A stretch of 64,000 nucleotides of DNA from Oceanicaulis sp. MMSF_3324 (lineage in GTDB: Bacteria; Pseudomonadota; Alphaproteobacteria; Caulobacterales; Maricaulaceae), in contig NZ_JASHIU010000005.1 in assembly GCF_030733545.1 (NCBI RefSeq), forward strand, positions 106,892-170,891, read 5' to 3'. This document shows positions 52,121 through 61,003 of the stretch, piece by piece. The notes under the pieces are model-generated. The model searched no databases. It saw nothing but the letters and a program-made list of their open reading frames with translations, and had not been told where the DNA came from. Numbering within the stretch: the first letter of the stretch is position 1; each line of letters starts with the position of its first letter. A program made the position numbers and the translations under genes.

Positions 52121-53641
52121 ATGAGCCAGGCGAACACGTCGGTTATGCGTCATCGGATCGGACTGATCACCGGCATCGTGATCGCGGTGGGGTTACAACT
52201 CCTGCCCGTGCCCGAAGGGCTGGACCGGTCCGCCTGGCTGCTGGCCAGTCTGGCGCTGATGATGGCGGCCTGGTGGGCCAGCGAAGCCATTCCGATCGCC
52301 GCCACCGCGCTGGTCCCGCTGGCGCTGTTTCCCGTGTTCGACATCCTGTCCATGCGCGCCGCCTCGGCGCCCTATGCCGACCCGATTGTCATGCTCTTGC
52401 TGGGCGGCTTCATCGTGGCGCTGGCGATCGAGAAATGGAATCTGCACGCCCGGATCGCGCTTAACATCGTGGCCGCCTTCGGCTCGCGGCCGGCGCTGAT
52501 GATGCTGGGCTTCATGACGGCCACCGCCGTCCTGTCCATGTGGATCTCCAATACCGCGACCACGCTGATGATGATCCCCATTGCGCTCAAGGTGGCCGAC
52601 GCGCTCAAGGATGAGGGCGTGGACGCCAGCCAGTTCGCCCCGGCGCTGGCGCTCGCGGTCGCCTATTCGGCCTCTGTCGGCGGGATCATGACGCCTGTGG
52701 GCACGCCCACCAACCTGATCGCCATGGGCTTCATGCAGCGCGAATACGACGCCATGATCAGCTTTCCCCAATGGATGATGCTCGGCCTGCCCGCCGCCCT
52801 TTTGATCATCCCGTCCATGTGGCTGATCCTCACCAAATGGGTGTTCCGGGTCGATGGCCACGCCCCCAATGAGGCCGGGCGCGAGATCATCCTCCAGCAC
52901 AAGGCGGAACTGGGCCGCATGACGACGCCCGAGCTGCGGGTCGCGCTGGCCTTTGGCGTGGTGGCGATCCTGTGGATGGGGCGGGTGCTGCCCGGCTTCC
53001 TGATCGGTCAGCCCGATATCAGCTTTGGCTGGAATCCCCTGCTCGCCTGGATCAGCACGCAGCTTGAACTGCCGATCACGCTGAGCCTGGGCAATGCCCA
53101 GATCGCCATGGCGGGCGCGCTCGCCATGTTCCTGATCCCCGCTGGCGGCAAGACCGGTCAGGCGCTGATGGATTGGGAGAGCGCCAAGCGCCTGCCCTGG
53201 GAAGTCATCCTGCTCTTCGGCGGCGGCCTCTCGCTCGCCGCCGCCATTCAGGCGACCGGGCTTGCCGAATGGATCGGCTCTCACCTTCAATGGGTCGCCA
53301 GCCTACCCCTGCCGCTGACCGTCCTGATCCTCGCCTTCATCGTGGTCTTCCTGACCGAGCTGACCTCGAACGTCGCCACCATCTCGGGCTTCCTGCCGGT
53401 GCTGGGCGCGGTCGCCATCTCAGCCGGCGTGCCGCCCGAACATCTCATCGTGCCCGTGGCCCTGTCGGCGAGCTGCGCCTTCATGCTGCCCGTCGCCACC
53501 GCGCCCAACGCCATCGTCTACGCGTCTGGCGCGGCCAGCATGACCCAGATGATCAAGGCCGGCTTCCGCATCAATCTCGTCGCCGCGCCGCTGATTGCGC
53601 TGGTGTCGAGCCTGATCAGCGGCTGGGCGTTTCCGGGGTGA
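52121..53641 (+). CDS. DASS-family Na+/dicarboxylate symporter (SLC13)
   Basis: A 506-residue inner-membrane transporter with about 11-12 helices. The two SNT-type sites are seen as WISNTATTLMMIPIALKV with TPVGTPTNLIAMGF in the first half, and ELTSNVATISGFLPVLGAV with PVATAPNAIVYASGA in the second. These bind sodium and a di- or tricarboxylate such as succinate or malate. It has its own terminator and no partner gene. It complements the carboxylate symporter at the left end of the window. Confidence 0.93.
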   Translation: MSQANTSVMRHRIGLITGIVIAVGLQLLPVPEGLDRSAWLLASLALMMAAWWASEAIPIAATALVPLALFPVFDILSMRAASAPYADPIVMLLLGGFIVALAIEKWNLHARIALNIVAAFGSRPALMMLGFMTATAVLSMWISNTATTLMMIPIALKVADALKDEGVDASQFAPALALAVAYSASVGGIMTPVGTPTNLIAMGFMQREYDAMISFPQWMMLGLPAALLIIPSMWLILTKWVFRVDGHAPNEAGREIILQHKAELGRMTTPELRVALAFGVVAILWMGRVLPGFLIGQPDISFGWNPLLAWISTQLELPITLSLGNAQIAMAGALAMFLIPAGGKTGQALMDWESAKRLPWEVILLFGGGLSLAAAIQATGLAEWIGSHLQWVASLPLPLTVLILAFIVVFLTELTSNVATISGFLPVLGAVAISAGVPPEHLIVPVALSASCAFMLPVATAPNAIVYASGAASMTQMIKAGFRINLVAAPLIALVSSLISGWAFPG

Positions 53642-53646
53642 AATGA

Positions 53647-53680
53647 AAACGGGGCACCACAAGGGCACCCCGTCTTTTTT
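53647..53680 (+). terminator. Rho-independent terminator after the DASS gene
   Basis: A stem of ACGGGG..CC with GG..CCCCGT, with a small symmetric internal loop, five-base loop and a run of six T. It lies six bases past the stop codon. Confidence 0.88.
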
Positions 53681-53795
53681 ACGATCCTAACCCCAGAAGC
53701 CAGCGAAGAGCCATCTTCAGGTCAAAGATCGCACACAGGCGGAATTCAAATTCGCCTGCACTGGCTTCGAGAACAAAAGCTGCGCGCATACGCAT
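53679..53795 (-). CDS. Possible 38-aa small protein
   Basis: A short open frame starting at ATG 53795 (or 53789), preceded by AAAGGG. It encodes 38 residues, with EFEFRLCAIFDLKMALRWLL in the middle forming a likely amphipathic or membrane-touching helix. Codon use is acceptable but the evidence is thin. Its stop overlaps the T-tract of the DASS terminator. It fills part of the otherwise empty stretch between the DASS gene and polA. Confidence 0.33.
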   Translation of the reverse strand: MRMRAAFVLEASAGEFEFRLCAIFDLKMALRWLLGLGS

Positions 53796-54047
53796 ACCCT
53801 TTCATCTCGTGAGCGGGGGTCCCTTGGTGTGGAAGTCACCACTCATTAGGCCAGATCGCCAGCGTCTAAGCTTTGAAGGGGAGGCTTGGGAGCTGGCGAG
53901 CCACTTCCCCCTTTCCCTGAAATGGGGAGTGCAGTTTCCACGCACAAGTAGTGTTATCACTTTTCCCAACGCACCCGCCCGATTGCCCCCTCCCCCAACG
54001 CCGCCTAGGTTAGCGCTCCCTCGCTGAACTGCCGCCGGAGCGCTGTC
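53796..54047. other. Non-coding spacer upstream of polA
   Basis: About 250 bases without a supported gene. It holds a small hairpin (GTGG/CCAC, near 53838-53854 on the minus strand), a C/G-run region near 53910-53930 and pyrimidine-rich sequence just before polA. It must contain the polA promoter and any promoter for the possible 38-aa gene, but no clear -35/-10 pair was found. Confidence 0.4.
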
Positions 54048-56822
54048 ATGGCCGTCACTCGTCCCGTTGATTCTTCCAGCCATGTCTATCTGGTGGACGG
54101 GTCGGGCTATATCTTCCGCGCCTATCACGCCCTGCCGCCGCTGACCCGCTCTGACGGCACGCCCGTGGGCGCGGTTCAGGGCTTCTGCAACATGCTGTGG
54201 AAGCTCTTGGAAGACCTGAAGGGCGAGGACCAGCCAACCCATCTGGCCGTGATTTTCGACCATTCGTCGAAGACCTTCCGCAACGAGATCTATGACCAGT
54301 ACAAGGCGCACCGGCCCGAGCCGCCCGAAGACCTGGTCCCGCAGTTTTCCCTGATCCGCGAAGCCACCCAGGCGTTCGAATTGCCCTGCATCGAGATGGA
54401 AGGGTATGAGGCGGACGACCTGATCGCGACCTATGCCCGGCTCGCCGCCGAACAGGGCGCGCGCGTCACCGTGGCGAGCTCTGACAAGGATCTGATGCAA
54501 CTGGTCAATGACCAGGTGACGCTGCTCGATCCGATGAAGTCCAAGCGCATCGGCCATGATGAGGTGGTCGAGAAGTTCGGCGTGGCGCCCGACAAGGTGA
54601 TCGAGGTGCAGGCGCTGGCCGGCGACAGCGTGGACAATGTGCCCGGCGTGCCCGGCATCGGCATCAAGACCGCCGCCCAGCTGATCACCGAGTATGGCGA
54701 TCTCGAAGCGCTGCTGGAGCGCGCCGAGGAGATCAAGCAGCCCAAGCGCCGTGAAAAGCTGATCGAGAACGCCGAGAATGCCCGGATCTCGCGCCAGCTG
54801 GTCACGCTGAAACCCGATGTTCCGATCACGGATGAGCTCGATGTGTTCGGCACGGCCGAACCCGACGCCGACAAGCTGGTGGGGTTCCTCAAATCCATGG
54901 AATTTCGCACCCTGACCCGCCGGGTCGAGGAAGGGCTGGGCGGCCCGGTCGCGGATGAAACCGGCGACGCCACCGCCCCCGTGGACCGCTCCAAATACGA
55001 AACCGTCCAGACCGTCGAGGCGCTGGATAACTGGATCGAGAAGGCGAAACGCGCCCGCGTCATCGCGGTCGATGTGGAGACGGACGCCCTGTCCGCCGTC
55101 GCCTCGCGGCTAGTGGGCGTTTCGCTCGCCACGGCGCCCAACGAGGCCTGCTATATCCCGCTCGGTCATGAAGGCGGCGATCTCGCTGATGGCGGCGCCA
55201 AGCCTGACCAGATCGAAGAGGGCGAGGCGCTCGGCCGCCTGAAGGCGATCCTGGAGAATGACGCCATCCTGAAGGTGGGTCAGAACTTCAAATACGACCT
55301 GGCGGTGTTCCAGCGTTATGGCGTCCGTGTCGCGCCCTATGACGACACCATGCTGATCAGCTATGTTCAGGCCGCCGGTCTGCACAATCATGGCATGGAC
55401 GAGCTGGCCGAGCGCCATCTGGGCCATAAGTGCATCGCCTTCAAAGAGGTGTGCGGCTCGGGCAAGTCCCAGAAACGTTTCTCTGAAATCGATCTCAAGA
55501 CCGCCACCGAATACGCCGCCGAGGACGCGGACATCACCTTGCGCCTGTGGGAGCTGTTGAAGCCCGGCGTCGCCGGCAAGGGCCTCGCCACGGTCTATGA
55601 AACGCTTGAGCGCCCGCTGCCGCAGGTTCTGACCGATATGGAGCTGGCCGGGGTCAAGGTGGATGTCGCCCAGCTTTCTCGCCTGTCCTCAGACTTCGCG
55701 CAGAAAATGGCCGAAGCCGAGGAAACCGCCCATGAACTGGCGGGGCACACGTTCAATCTGGGCAGCCCCAAGCAGATCGGGGAAATCCTGTTTGGCGAAA
55801 TGGAGCTGCCCGGCGGCAAGAAGACCAAGTCCGGCGCCTGGTCCACCGACGCCGCGGTGCTCGACGAGCTCGCCGAGAAGGGTCATGAGCTGCCCAAGGC
55901 GCTGTTGACCTGGCGTCAGTTCTCCAAGCTCAAATCGACCTATTCGGACGCCCTCAAGGAGGCCATCAATCCCGACACCGGTCGGGTGCACACCAGCTTT
56001 TCTCTGGCCGCCACCACCACGGGACGCCTGTCGAGTTCGGAGCCCAATCTTCAGAACATCCCCATACGGACAGAAGCCGGCCGCAAGATCCGCGAGGCCT
56101 TCACCGCCGAGCCCGGCCATGTAATCGTCGCGGCGGACTATTCCCAGATCGAACTGCGCCTTCTGGCCCATATCGCCGATGTGGCAGCCCTCAAGCAGGC
56201 CTTCCGCGAAGGACAGGACATTCATGCCCTGACGGCGTCGGAAATGTTCGGCGTTTCGCTTGAGGACATGGACCCGACGACGCGCCGGAACGCCAAGGCG
56301 ATCAATTTCGGCATCATCTACGGCATCTCCGCCTTCGGCCTCGCCAACAATCTGGGCATCGGTCGTGATGAGGCGAAGAGCTATATCGACAGCTATTTCA
56401 AGAAATTCCCGGGTATCAAGGACTATATGGACGCCATGAAGGAAGAGGCGAAGGCGAAGGGGTGCGTGACCACCATCTTCGGGCGCCGCATCCATCTGCC
56501 CGGGATCAAGGACAAGAACCCGTCCGTTCGTCAGTTTACGGAGCGTCAGGCGATTAACGCGCCGATCCAGGGCGCGGCCGCCGACATCATCCGACGCGCC
56601 ATGGTGCGCATGCCCGGCGCCCTGGCCGAGGCCGGTCTGAAGACCCGCATGCTGCTGCAAGTGCATGACGAACTGGTCTTTGAAGCCCCCGAGGGTGAGG
56701 CCGAGCAGGTCATCAAGCTGGTCACCGACGTGATGAGCAACGCCGCCCTGCCCGCCCAGAATCTCAGCGTGCCGCTGGAAGTGGAAGCCAAGGCCGCCGA
56801 CACCTGGGGCCAGGCGCACTAG
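54048..56822 (+). CDS. polA: DNA polymerase I
   Basis: A 924-residue repair and Okazaki-fragment polymerase with all three activities. The 5'-nuclease covers about residues 1-300 (YLVDGSGYIFRAYHAL, YEADDLIATYA, GIGIKTAAQLI). The 3'-5' exonuclease covers about 320-520; its acidic motif VIAVDVETDAL is intact, so proofreading is likely. The polymerase has motif A (DYSQIELRLLAHIA), motif B (RRNAKAINFGIIYGISAFGL) and motif C (QVHDELVFEAP). It ends three bases before the convergent oxygenase gene. Confidence 0.97.
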   Translation: MAVTRPVDSSSHVYLVDGSGYIFRAYHALPPLTRSDGTPVGAVQGFCNMLWKLLEDLKGEDQPTHLAVIFDHSSKTFRNEIYDQYKAHRPEPPEDLVPQFSLIREATQAFELPCIEMEGYEADDLIATYARLAAEQGARVTVASSDKDLMQLVNDQVTLLDPMKSKRIGHDEVVEKFGVAPDKVIEVQALAGDSVDNVPGVPGIGIKTAAQLITEYGDLEALLERAEEIKQPKRREKLIENAENARISRQLVTLKPDVPITDELDVFGTAEPDADKLVGFLKSMEFRTLTRRVEEGLGGPVADETGDATAPVDRSKYETVQTVEALDNWIEKAKRARVIAVDVETDALSAVASRLVGVSLATAPNEACYIPLGHEGGDLADGGAKPDQIEEGEALGRLKAILENDAILKVGQNFKYDLAVFQRYGVRVAPYDDTMLISYVQAAGLHNHGMDELAERHLGHKCIAFKEVCGSGKSQKRFSEIDLKTATEYAAEDADITLRLWELLKPGVAGKGLATVYETLERPLPQVLTDMELAGVKVDVAQLSRLSSDFAQKMAEAEETAHELAGHTFNLGSPKQIGEILFGEMELPGGKKTKSGAWSTDAAVLDELAEKGHELPKALLTWRQFSKLKSTYSDALKEAINPDTGRVHTSFSLAATTTGRLSSSEPNLQNIPIRTEAGRKIREAFTAEPGHVIVAADYSQIELRLLAHIADVAALKQAFREGQDIHALTASEMFGVSLEDMDPTTRRNAKAINFGIIYGISAFGLANNLGIGRDEAKSYIDSYFKKFPGIKDYMDAMKEEAKAKGCVTTIFGRRIHLPGIKDKNPSVRQFTERQAINAPIQGAAADIIRRAMVRMPGALAEAGLKTRMLLQVHDELVFEAPEGEAEQVIKLVTDVMSNAALPAQNLSVPLEVEAKAADTWGQAH

Positions 56823-56825
56823 CGC

Positions 56826-57569
56826 CTAGCGCAGCGGATCGAGCGCGCCGCCCACGCTGGCGTTGACGCGGAACCAGCCGGGGATGGCGTATCGCGTGGC
56901 GTACGACAGGCGCACTTCATGCGGGATGGATTCTGACAGCATCAGCACCAGCCCGCCGCCTTCGGGCTCCACTTCCGCGACGGGCGGCACGTCATCCAGA
57001 CGGCTCATATCCGGGCGGCCGTGTTCGTCCAGAGGCGCGCTGTCCCACAAAGCCAGCTGGCCGCCATCCGCGCTCGTCCAGTCCTCGTTCAGATACGCCA
57101 CCATGGACACCACCCGCCCCCGTTCGGCACGGCGGCCCGAAAAGGCGCCCGCCCCCGCCGTCGGCAGGGTGAAGGCGTCCATGTGCCGGGCATAAAAGCC
57201 GCCGGGCGGATAGACCGCATAATGCGCCTCGAACTCGAAGAGGCCCAGAAACAGGCGCCGGTTCATCTCGATCCGCAGGGCGTCCGCGCCTTGCATGAAC
57301 CGCGTCTGCGCCGCGCTGGCGCCATTAAGCCAGGCGATATGGGTCTTGCGGATGGACAGCGCCTTCGTCTCGTTCTGGGCCCGGCCCACGCGGCCCATAT
57401 GGGTTTCCCCCGCCGCTTCCAGCGCTTGTGCTTCAAGACGCAAAGCGGCGACCAGCTCGGCGTCCAGAGCGCCCGGCGCATGGGCCCAGCCGCGCGTTTC
57501 CAGATCCGCAATCAGGCTGGCGGTCAGATTGTCAGAGAAGAAAGGGCGAGGGCAGACGTCAGCGTCCAA
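56826..57569 (-). CDS. 2OG-Fe(II) oxygenase family protein
   Basis: A 247-residue dioxygenase. The iron ligands are HxD in GGFYARHMDAFTLP and a late histidine in SESIPHEVRLSYATRYAIPGW, which also holds the 2-oxoglutarate arginine; the fold resembles SM-20/EGLN prolyl hydroxylases (YLNEDW, DGGQLALWD). There is no ATG: the TTG at 57569 with GGAG eight bases upstream is the best start, though a TTG at 57626 is possible. Substrate unknown. It is convergent with polA and lies 80 bp downstream of the SerB-like gene. Confidence 0.82.
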   Translation of the reverse strand: MDADVCPRPFFSDNLTASLIADLETRGWAHAPGALDAELVAALRLEAQALEAAGETHMGRVGRAQNETKALSIRKTHIAWLNGASAAQTRFMQGADALRIEMNRRLFLGLFEFEAHYAVYPPGGFYARHMDAFTLPTAGAGAFSGRRAERGRVVSMVAYLNEDWTSADGGQLALWDSAPLDEHGRPDMSRLDDVPPVAEVEPEGGGLVLMLSESIPHEVRLSYATRYAIPGWFRVNASVGGALDPLR

Positions 57570-57648
57570 GTCCGGGGCTCCAATCAAAAGGTGCGCGCTT
57601 TTGTACCCGAAGCCCGGTCTTGGCAAGTCAATTCTTGGAAGATGCGCG

Positions 57649-58317
57649 CTAGCCCAGAAGCAGGGTCTTCAGCTCGGCGACGCTGTTGGCGAAGGCGGGC
57701 GCCTTGAGGCGCACCGGTTCACGGCTTGCGACGCCGCCAAAGCCGATGAAACTGTCCGCCGCGCCTTTGTCGAACGCTTCGTAATCGGTCATCCCGTCGC
57801 CCACCATGATGGCGAGCGGCTTGCCGAACAGGCTTTTGAGCGAGGCGATGACCGGCGCCTTGCCGCCCGAGCGCGACAGCGGGTTCTGGCGATCAAAACC
57901 GGTGACGGAGTCGCCGTCGAACACAAAACGGTTCGCGCGGATCTCGCCATTGGCGAAGCCCAGATCAAACAGCGCCGGCTCCACAAGGTCTGCGAACCCG
58001 CCTGACACCGCCGCCACATCATTGCCGCGCTTGCGCAGGCCGGACAGCAAATCAGCCATGCCGTCCGTCAGATGGGCGCGCAGATGCTCACGCGCATGCT
58101 CCACCGCAGGCCGGGTCAGCCCGGCGATCGCCAGACGCTTCTCCAGCGAGGTCCTGAAATCAAGCTGTCCGGCCATGCCCTGGTCGGTCAACGCCTTGAG
58201 CTGGGCGGTCCGCTCCGCGCCATCGTCTGCTGATGACAGCGCATGCTCGACGGCGAAGTCGAGGCTTTCGACCTTCAACAGCGTGGAGTCCACATCAAAG
58301 ACAATCAGCCGGCTCAT
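57649..58317 (-). CDS. HAD phosphatase, phosphoserine phosphatase-like
   Basis: A 222-residue HAD-superfamily phosphatase. Motif I is FDVDSTL (nucleophile D8, acid D10), motif II is AAVSGGFADL, the lysine motif is in SGGKAPVIASL and motif III is VGDGMTDYEAFDKG. The order and spacing match SerB (serine synthesis from 3-phosphoserine), but without an N-terminal ACT domain. SerB-like enzymes also act on other phosphoesters. The ATG at 58317 gives normal length. It is divergent from the methyltransferase gene. Confidence 0.82.
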   Translation of the reverse strand: MSRLIVFDVDSTLLKVESLDFAVEHALSSADDGAERTAQLKALTDQGMAGQLDFRTSLEKRLAIAGLTRPAVEHAREHLRAHLTDGMADLLSGLRKRGNDVAAVSGGFADLVEPALFDLGFANGEIRANRFVFDGDSVTGFDRQNPLSRSGGKAPVIASLKSLFGKPLAIMVGDGMTDYEAFDKGAADSFIGFGGVASREPVRLKAPAFANSVAELKTLLLG

Positions 58318-58451
58318 CGGGCCCTCGTGCTTGCAAGACAAGCGATGTACGGCAAGCGCGCCGGGCTGACCAGAGCCGCACGCCAGAATCCAGTGGAAGA
58401 CTGCGGTGCAATCCCGTCGCCATGGGTCGGCACATGGCCTATGAAGGCGCG

Positions 58452-59564
58452 ATGACACAAGACCGCTTTGACATTTTCCTTGCCTGCCCGCCCGGGCTTG
58501 AAACCGCCCTCGCCAGTGAGCTGGCCGAGAACGGCTTCGCCAAATGCCATCCCGGACAGGGCGGCGTGACGATCAAGGGCGGCTGGGCCGAGGTCTGGCG
58601 CGCAAACCTTCAAATCCGCGGCGCCACCCGGGTGCTGGCCGTGCTCGACCAGTTCAAGTGCCAGCATCTCAACCAGCTCGAACAGCTGGCCCGGCAAACG
58701 CCCTGGCCGGATCTCTTCCATGCCGGCACGCCGGTGAAGGTGGAGGCGAGCTGTCGCAAGTCGCGCATCTATCACAACGGCGCCGCTGCCGAACGCGTGG
58801 CCAACGCCATCGCCCGCACCGCGCTGGTCGCCATTCGCGATGACGCCGCCATCACGGTTCGCGTGCGCATCGACCATGACACGGTCACTCTCAGCGTCGA
58901 CACCTCCGGCGAGCCCTTGCACAAGCGCGGTTACAAGCCCGCGGTCGCCAAGGCGCCGGTGCGCGAAACCCTCGCCGCCCTGCTCCTGCGCGAGATGGGC
59001 TATGACGGGCGCGCGCCGCTGCTCGATCCGCTATGCGGCTCGGGAACCTTCGTCATCGAAGCCGCTCAGCTGGCGGCGGGGCTGGCGCCGGGGCGGTTAC
59101 GGGGCTTCGCGTTCGAGCGCCTCGCCAATTTTGATCGCGACGCCTTCATGGCATTGCGCAGTCGCCCGCCCCATGCCCGGTCGGACGCGCCGTGTTTCGG
59201 CCTGGATCGTGACCCGGGCGCCGTGCGCATGGCGACAGAGAACGCCGAGCGCGCCGAAGTGGCTGATCGCGTCCAGTTCAGCGAAGGCGTCATCAAAAAC
59301 TTGCAACGCCCCGATTGCGCGCCTGGCTGGGTGGTCGCCAATCCGCCCTATGGCGCAAGAATTGGCGACAAGTCCGCCGTGTTCGGCGTCTACAAGACGT
59401 TTGGCGCGGTCATGCGCGAGCGCTTCAGCGGCTGGCGAGCCGCCTTCATCACGACGGATGAGAAAATGGCCAAAGCCACCGGCCTTGCCTTTGACCACAC
59501 GAGCGCGCCCATCGATCATGGCGGCTTGAAAATCCGCCTTTATGTCACTGGTGAGCTGAGATAG
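58452..59564 (+). CDS. THUMP-domain class I RNA methyltransferase (RlmL-like)
   Basis: A 370-residue protein with an N-terminal THUMP/ferredoxin-like RNA-binding region (about residues 5-155, with CPPGLETALASEL and PVKVEASCRKSRIYH) and a C-terminal Rossmann methyltransferase. The SAM site is LLDPLCGSGTFVIEAA and the catalytic motif IV is VVANPPYGARIG, as expected for N2-guanine modification of 23S rRNA. It lacks the second methyltransferase half of E. coli RlmKL, which is normal for many Proteobacteria. Confidence 0.9.
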   Translation: MTQDRFDIFLACPPGLETALASELAENGFAKCHPGQGGVTIKGGWAEVWRANLQIRGATRVLAVLDQFKCQHLNQLEQLARQTPWPDLFHAGTPVKVEASCRKSRIYHNGAAAERVANAIARTALVAIRDDAAITVRVRIDHDTVTLSVDTSGEPLHKRGYKPAVAKAPVRETLAALLLREMGYDGRAPLLDPLCGSGTFVIEAAQLAAGLAPGRLRGFAFERLANFDRDAFMALRSRPPHARSDAPCFGLDRDPGAVRMATENAERAEVADRVQFSEGVIKNLQRPDCAPGWVVANPPYGARIGDKSAVFGVYKTFGAVMRERFSGWRAAFITTDEKMAKATGLAFDHTSAPIDHGGLKIRLYVTGELR

Positions 59565-59566
59565 CG

Positions 59567-59989
59567 CTATTGCGCGGCGTAGACCGCGCGCGCAAGGGCG
59601 CTCTCCACGATCGGACGCAGGGCCTGCGCCAGCGCCGCATAGCCATCTGCGGATTCCGGCTTCTGGATCAGGCAGGCCACATTTGTGAAGGTGTCGAGAT
59701 CGAGATGATCGGACCGGTCCCCGCTGAACACAATGACCGGGATTTCACGCAGTTCCGCCTCCGACAGCATCCATTCGATCAGGGCTGCGCCCGAACCATC
59801 CGCCAGCTTGAGATCGACAATAACGCAAGCAATGTCAGGGCTTTGTTCTATCTGTGCGCGTGCATTGCGCACGCTGTCCACCTGATCAACCTGACCACCA
59901 TAGGGCAGATCAGACAGATAGCGACGGACCAGAAATGCGTCCTGAGGATCGTCTTCAACCAGCAAGAGCCGGGGCGTGTAATGCGTCAT
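59567..59989 (-). CDS. Single-domain response regulator
   Basis: A 140-residue stand-alone receiver. The acidic pocket is VEDD (residues 11-14), the phosphoacceptor is D59 (VIVDLKLADG), S89 is the conserved Thr/Ser (VFSGD) and K110 completes the site (IQKPES). There is no output domain. It resembles Rcp1-type receivers that pass signals to kinases by dimerisation. No kinase is adjacent; it is convergent with the methyltransferase gene, with one intervening base pair or so. The ATG at 59989 follows a GGGGTGATGGG stretch. Confidence 0.88.
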   Translation of the reverse strand: MTHYTPRLLLVEDDPQDAFLVRRYLSDLPYGGQVDQVDSVRNARAQIEQSPDIACVIVDLKLADGSGAALIEWMLSEAELREIPVIVFSGDRSDHLDLDTFTNVACLIQKPESADGYAALAQALRPIVESALARAVYAAQ

Positions 59990-60185
59990 CCCATCACCCC
60001 TTTTCAATCCCGAGACGGGTTTTACAGGACAATACAAGCCATCCGCGCACGCCTATGCTTGTGTGTCAACCTTTGATTAATCATTACAATTCGGATTCAG
60101 TTTTCATGCTCACCCAAGCGCAACACGCGCTGCGTCGACCTGATTGAACTTGATCCCGGACCGAGCTACACAGAACGCTCTGTAC

Positions 60186-60262
60186 GCACCCATAGCTCAG
60201 CTGGATAGAGCGCTGCCCTCCGAAGGCAGAGGTCAAAGGTTCGAATCCTTTTGGGTGCGCCA
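60186..60262 (+). tRNA. tRNA-Arg (anticodon CCG)
   Basis: A complete 77-base cloverleaf with an encoded CCA end. The acceptor stem is GCACCCA/TGGGTGC, the D-arm contains AGCTCAGCTGGATAGAGC, the anticodon stem CTGCC/GGCAG encloses the loop CTCCGAA (anticodon CCG, reading CGG) and the T-arm contains GGTTCGAATCC. The discriminator base is G. Confidence 0.97.
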
Positions 60263-60270
60263 TCTTCCCC

Positions 60271-60999
60271 TCATCTTGCAAACGCCTGTCGTCTCGTCTT
60301 CCAGAGAGAAAAGACAAGCCACAATATCAAGACGAGCTCACCAGGCGTCATTGCCGACAGAAGGCTGAGATCGACGTGCGGCGCCAGGTAGCTGGCGCTG
60401 ATCGGAACCGTGTACGCCAGACCGGCCAGCAAGACGGGAAGGCCTATCCAGAACGGCACAAGAGACGACTTGAAGATTGTGACGCTCAGGATGATGAGGT
60501 GGACGCCAAAGAAGGCCCAGGCCACGGACATGATCGCCCCCGCAGTCTCATGATTGAGCGTGACCGCCAAGCGCAGGCTCTCCGGCGATGCAGACGCCGC
60601 CATTTGAGCCGAGTTCGCAACCTCGTAGGCAGACAGGCTGAAGGAGAGCGAAACGAAGGCCAGTGCGGCGTAAACCAGCCTGCTCCAGGCGGCGAGGCGC
60701 CCGAAGCCCTTCCTGTCGCCGTCGAAATATCCGTAAAGCCCCCAGGCTACCAGAACGTCCAGAACATAGACGCAAAACAGAAGTGCGATGCCGATCAGAT
60801 ACGGGCGCCCGCGGGTTTGAAGCGCTGACGCCAGCGCTTCAACGCCTTCACCACCAAGCGCCATCGGCAAGTAGTGGTAATAGGCCGGCGGCGCGATCAC
60901 GAGCATTGCCAGTAGCGCGAGGCTCGTGATCAAGGCTGACGAGAACGGCGTCAAGGCGCTGGTCGTCGCGCTGTCTGGAGTGGGCTGTGTCCGTGACAT
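60271..60999 (-). CDS. DUF4386 membrane protein
   Basis: A 242-residue inner-membrane protein with about six helices, matching the DUF4386 family (for example [23 protein letters not shown] shown in part, and [20 protein letters not shown]). Function is unknown. Its ATG is four bases after the esterase stop, so the two genes are probably co-translated. GC is lower than the core genes. Its 3' end lies eight bases from the tRNA-Arg 3' end. Confidence 0.82.
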   Translation of the reverse strand: MSRTQPTPDSATTSALTPFSSALITSLALLAMLVIAPPAYYHYLPMALGGEGVEALASALQTRGRPYLIGIALLFCVYVLDVLVAWGLYGYFDGDRKGFGRLAAWSRLVYAALAFVSLSFSLSAYEVANSAQMAASASPESLRLAVTLNHETAGAIMSVAWAFFGVHLIILSVTIFKSSLVPFWIGLPVLLAGLAYTVPISASYLAPHVDLSLLSAMTPGELVLILWLVFSLWKTRRQAFAR

Positions 61000-61003
61000 C
61001 AAG

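Noticed and set aside
60104..60145. 13-codon frame (MLTQAQHAL...) upstream of tRNA-Arg
   Set aside because: Too short, no ribosome-binding site and no partner gene to attenuate.
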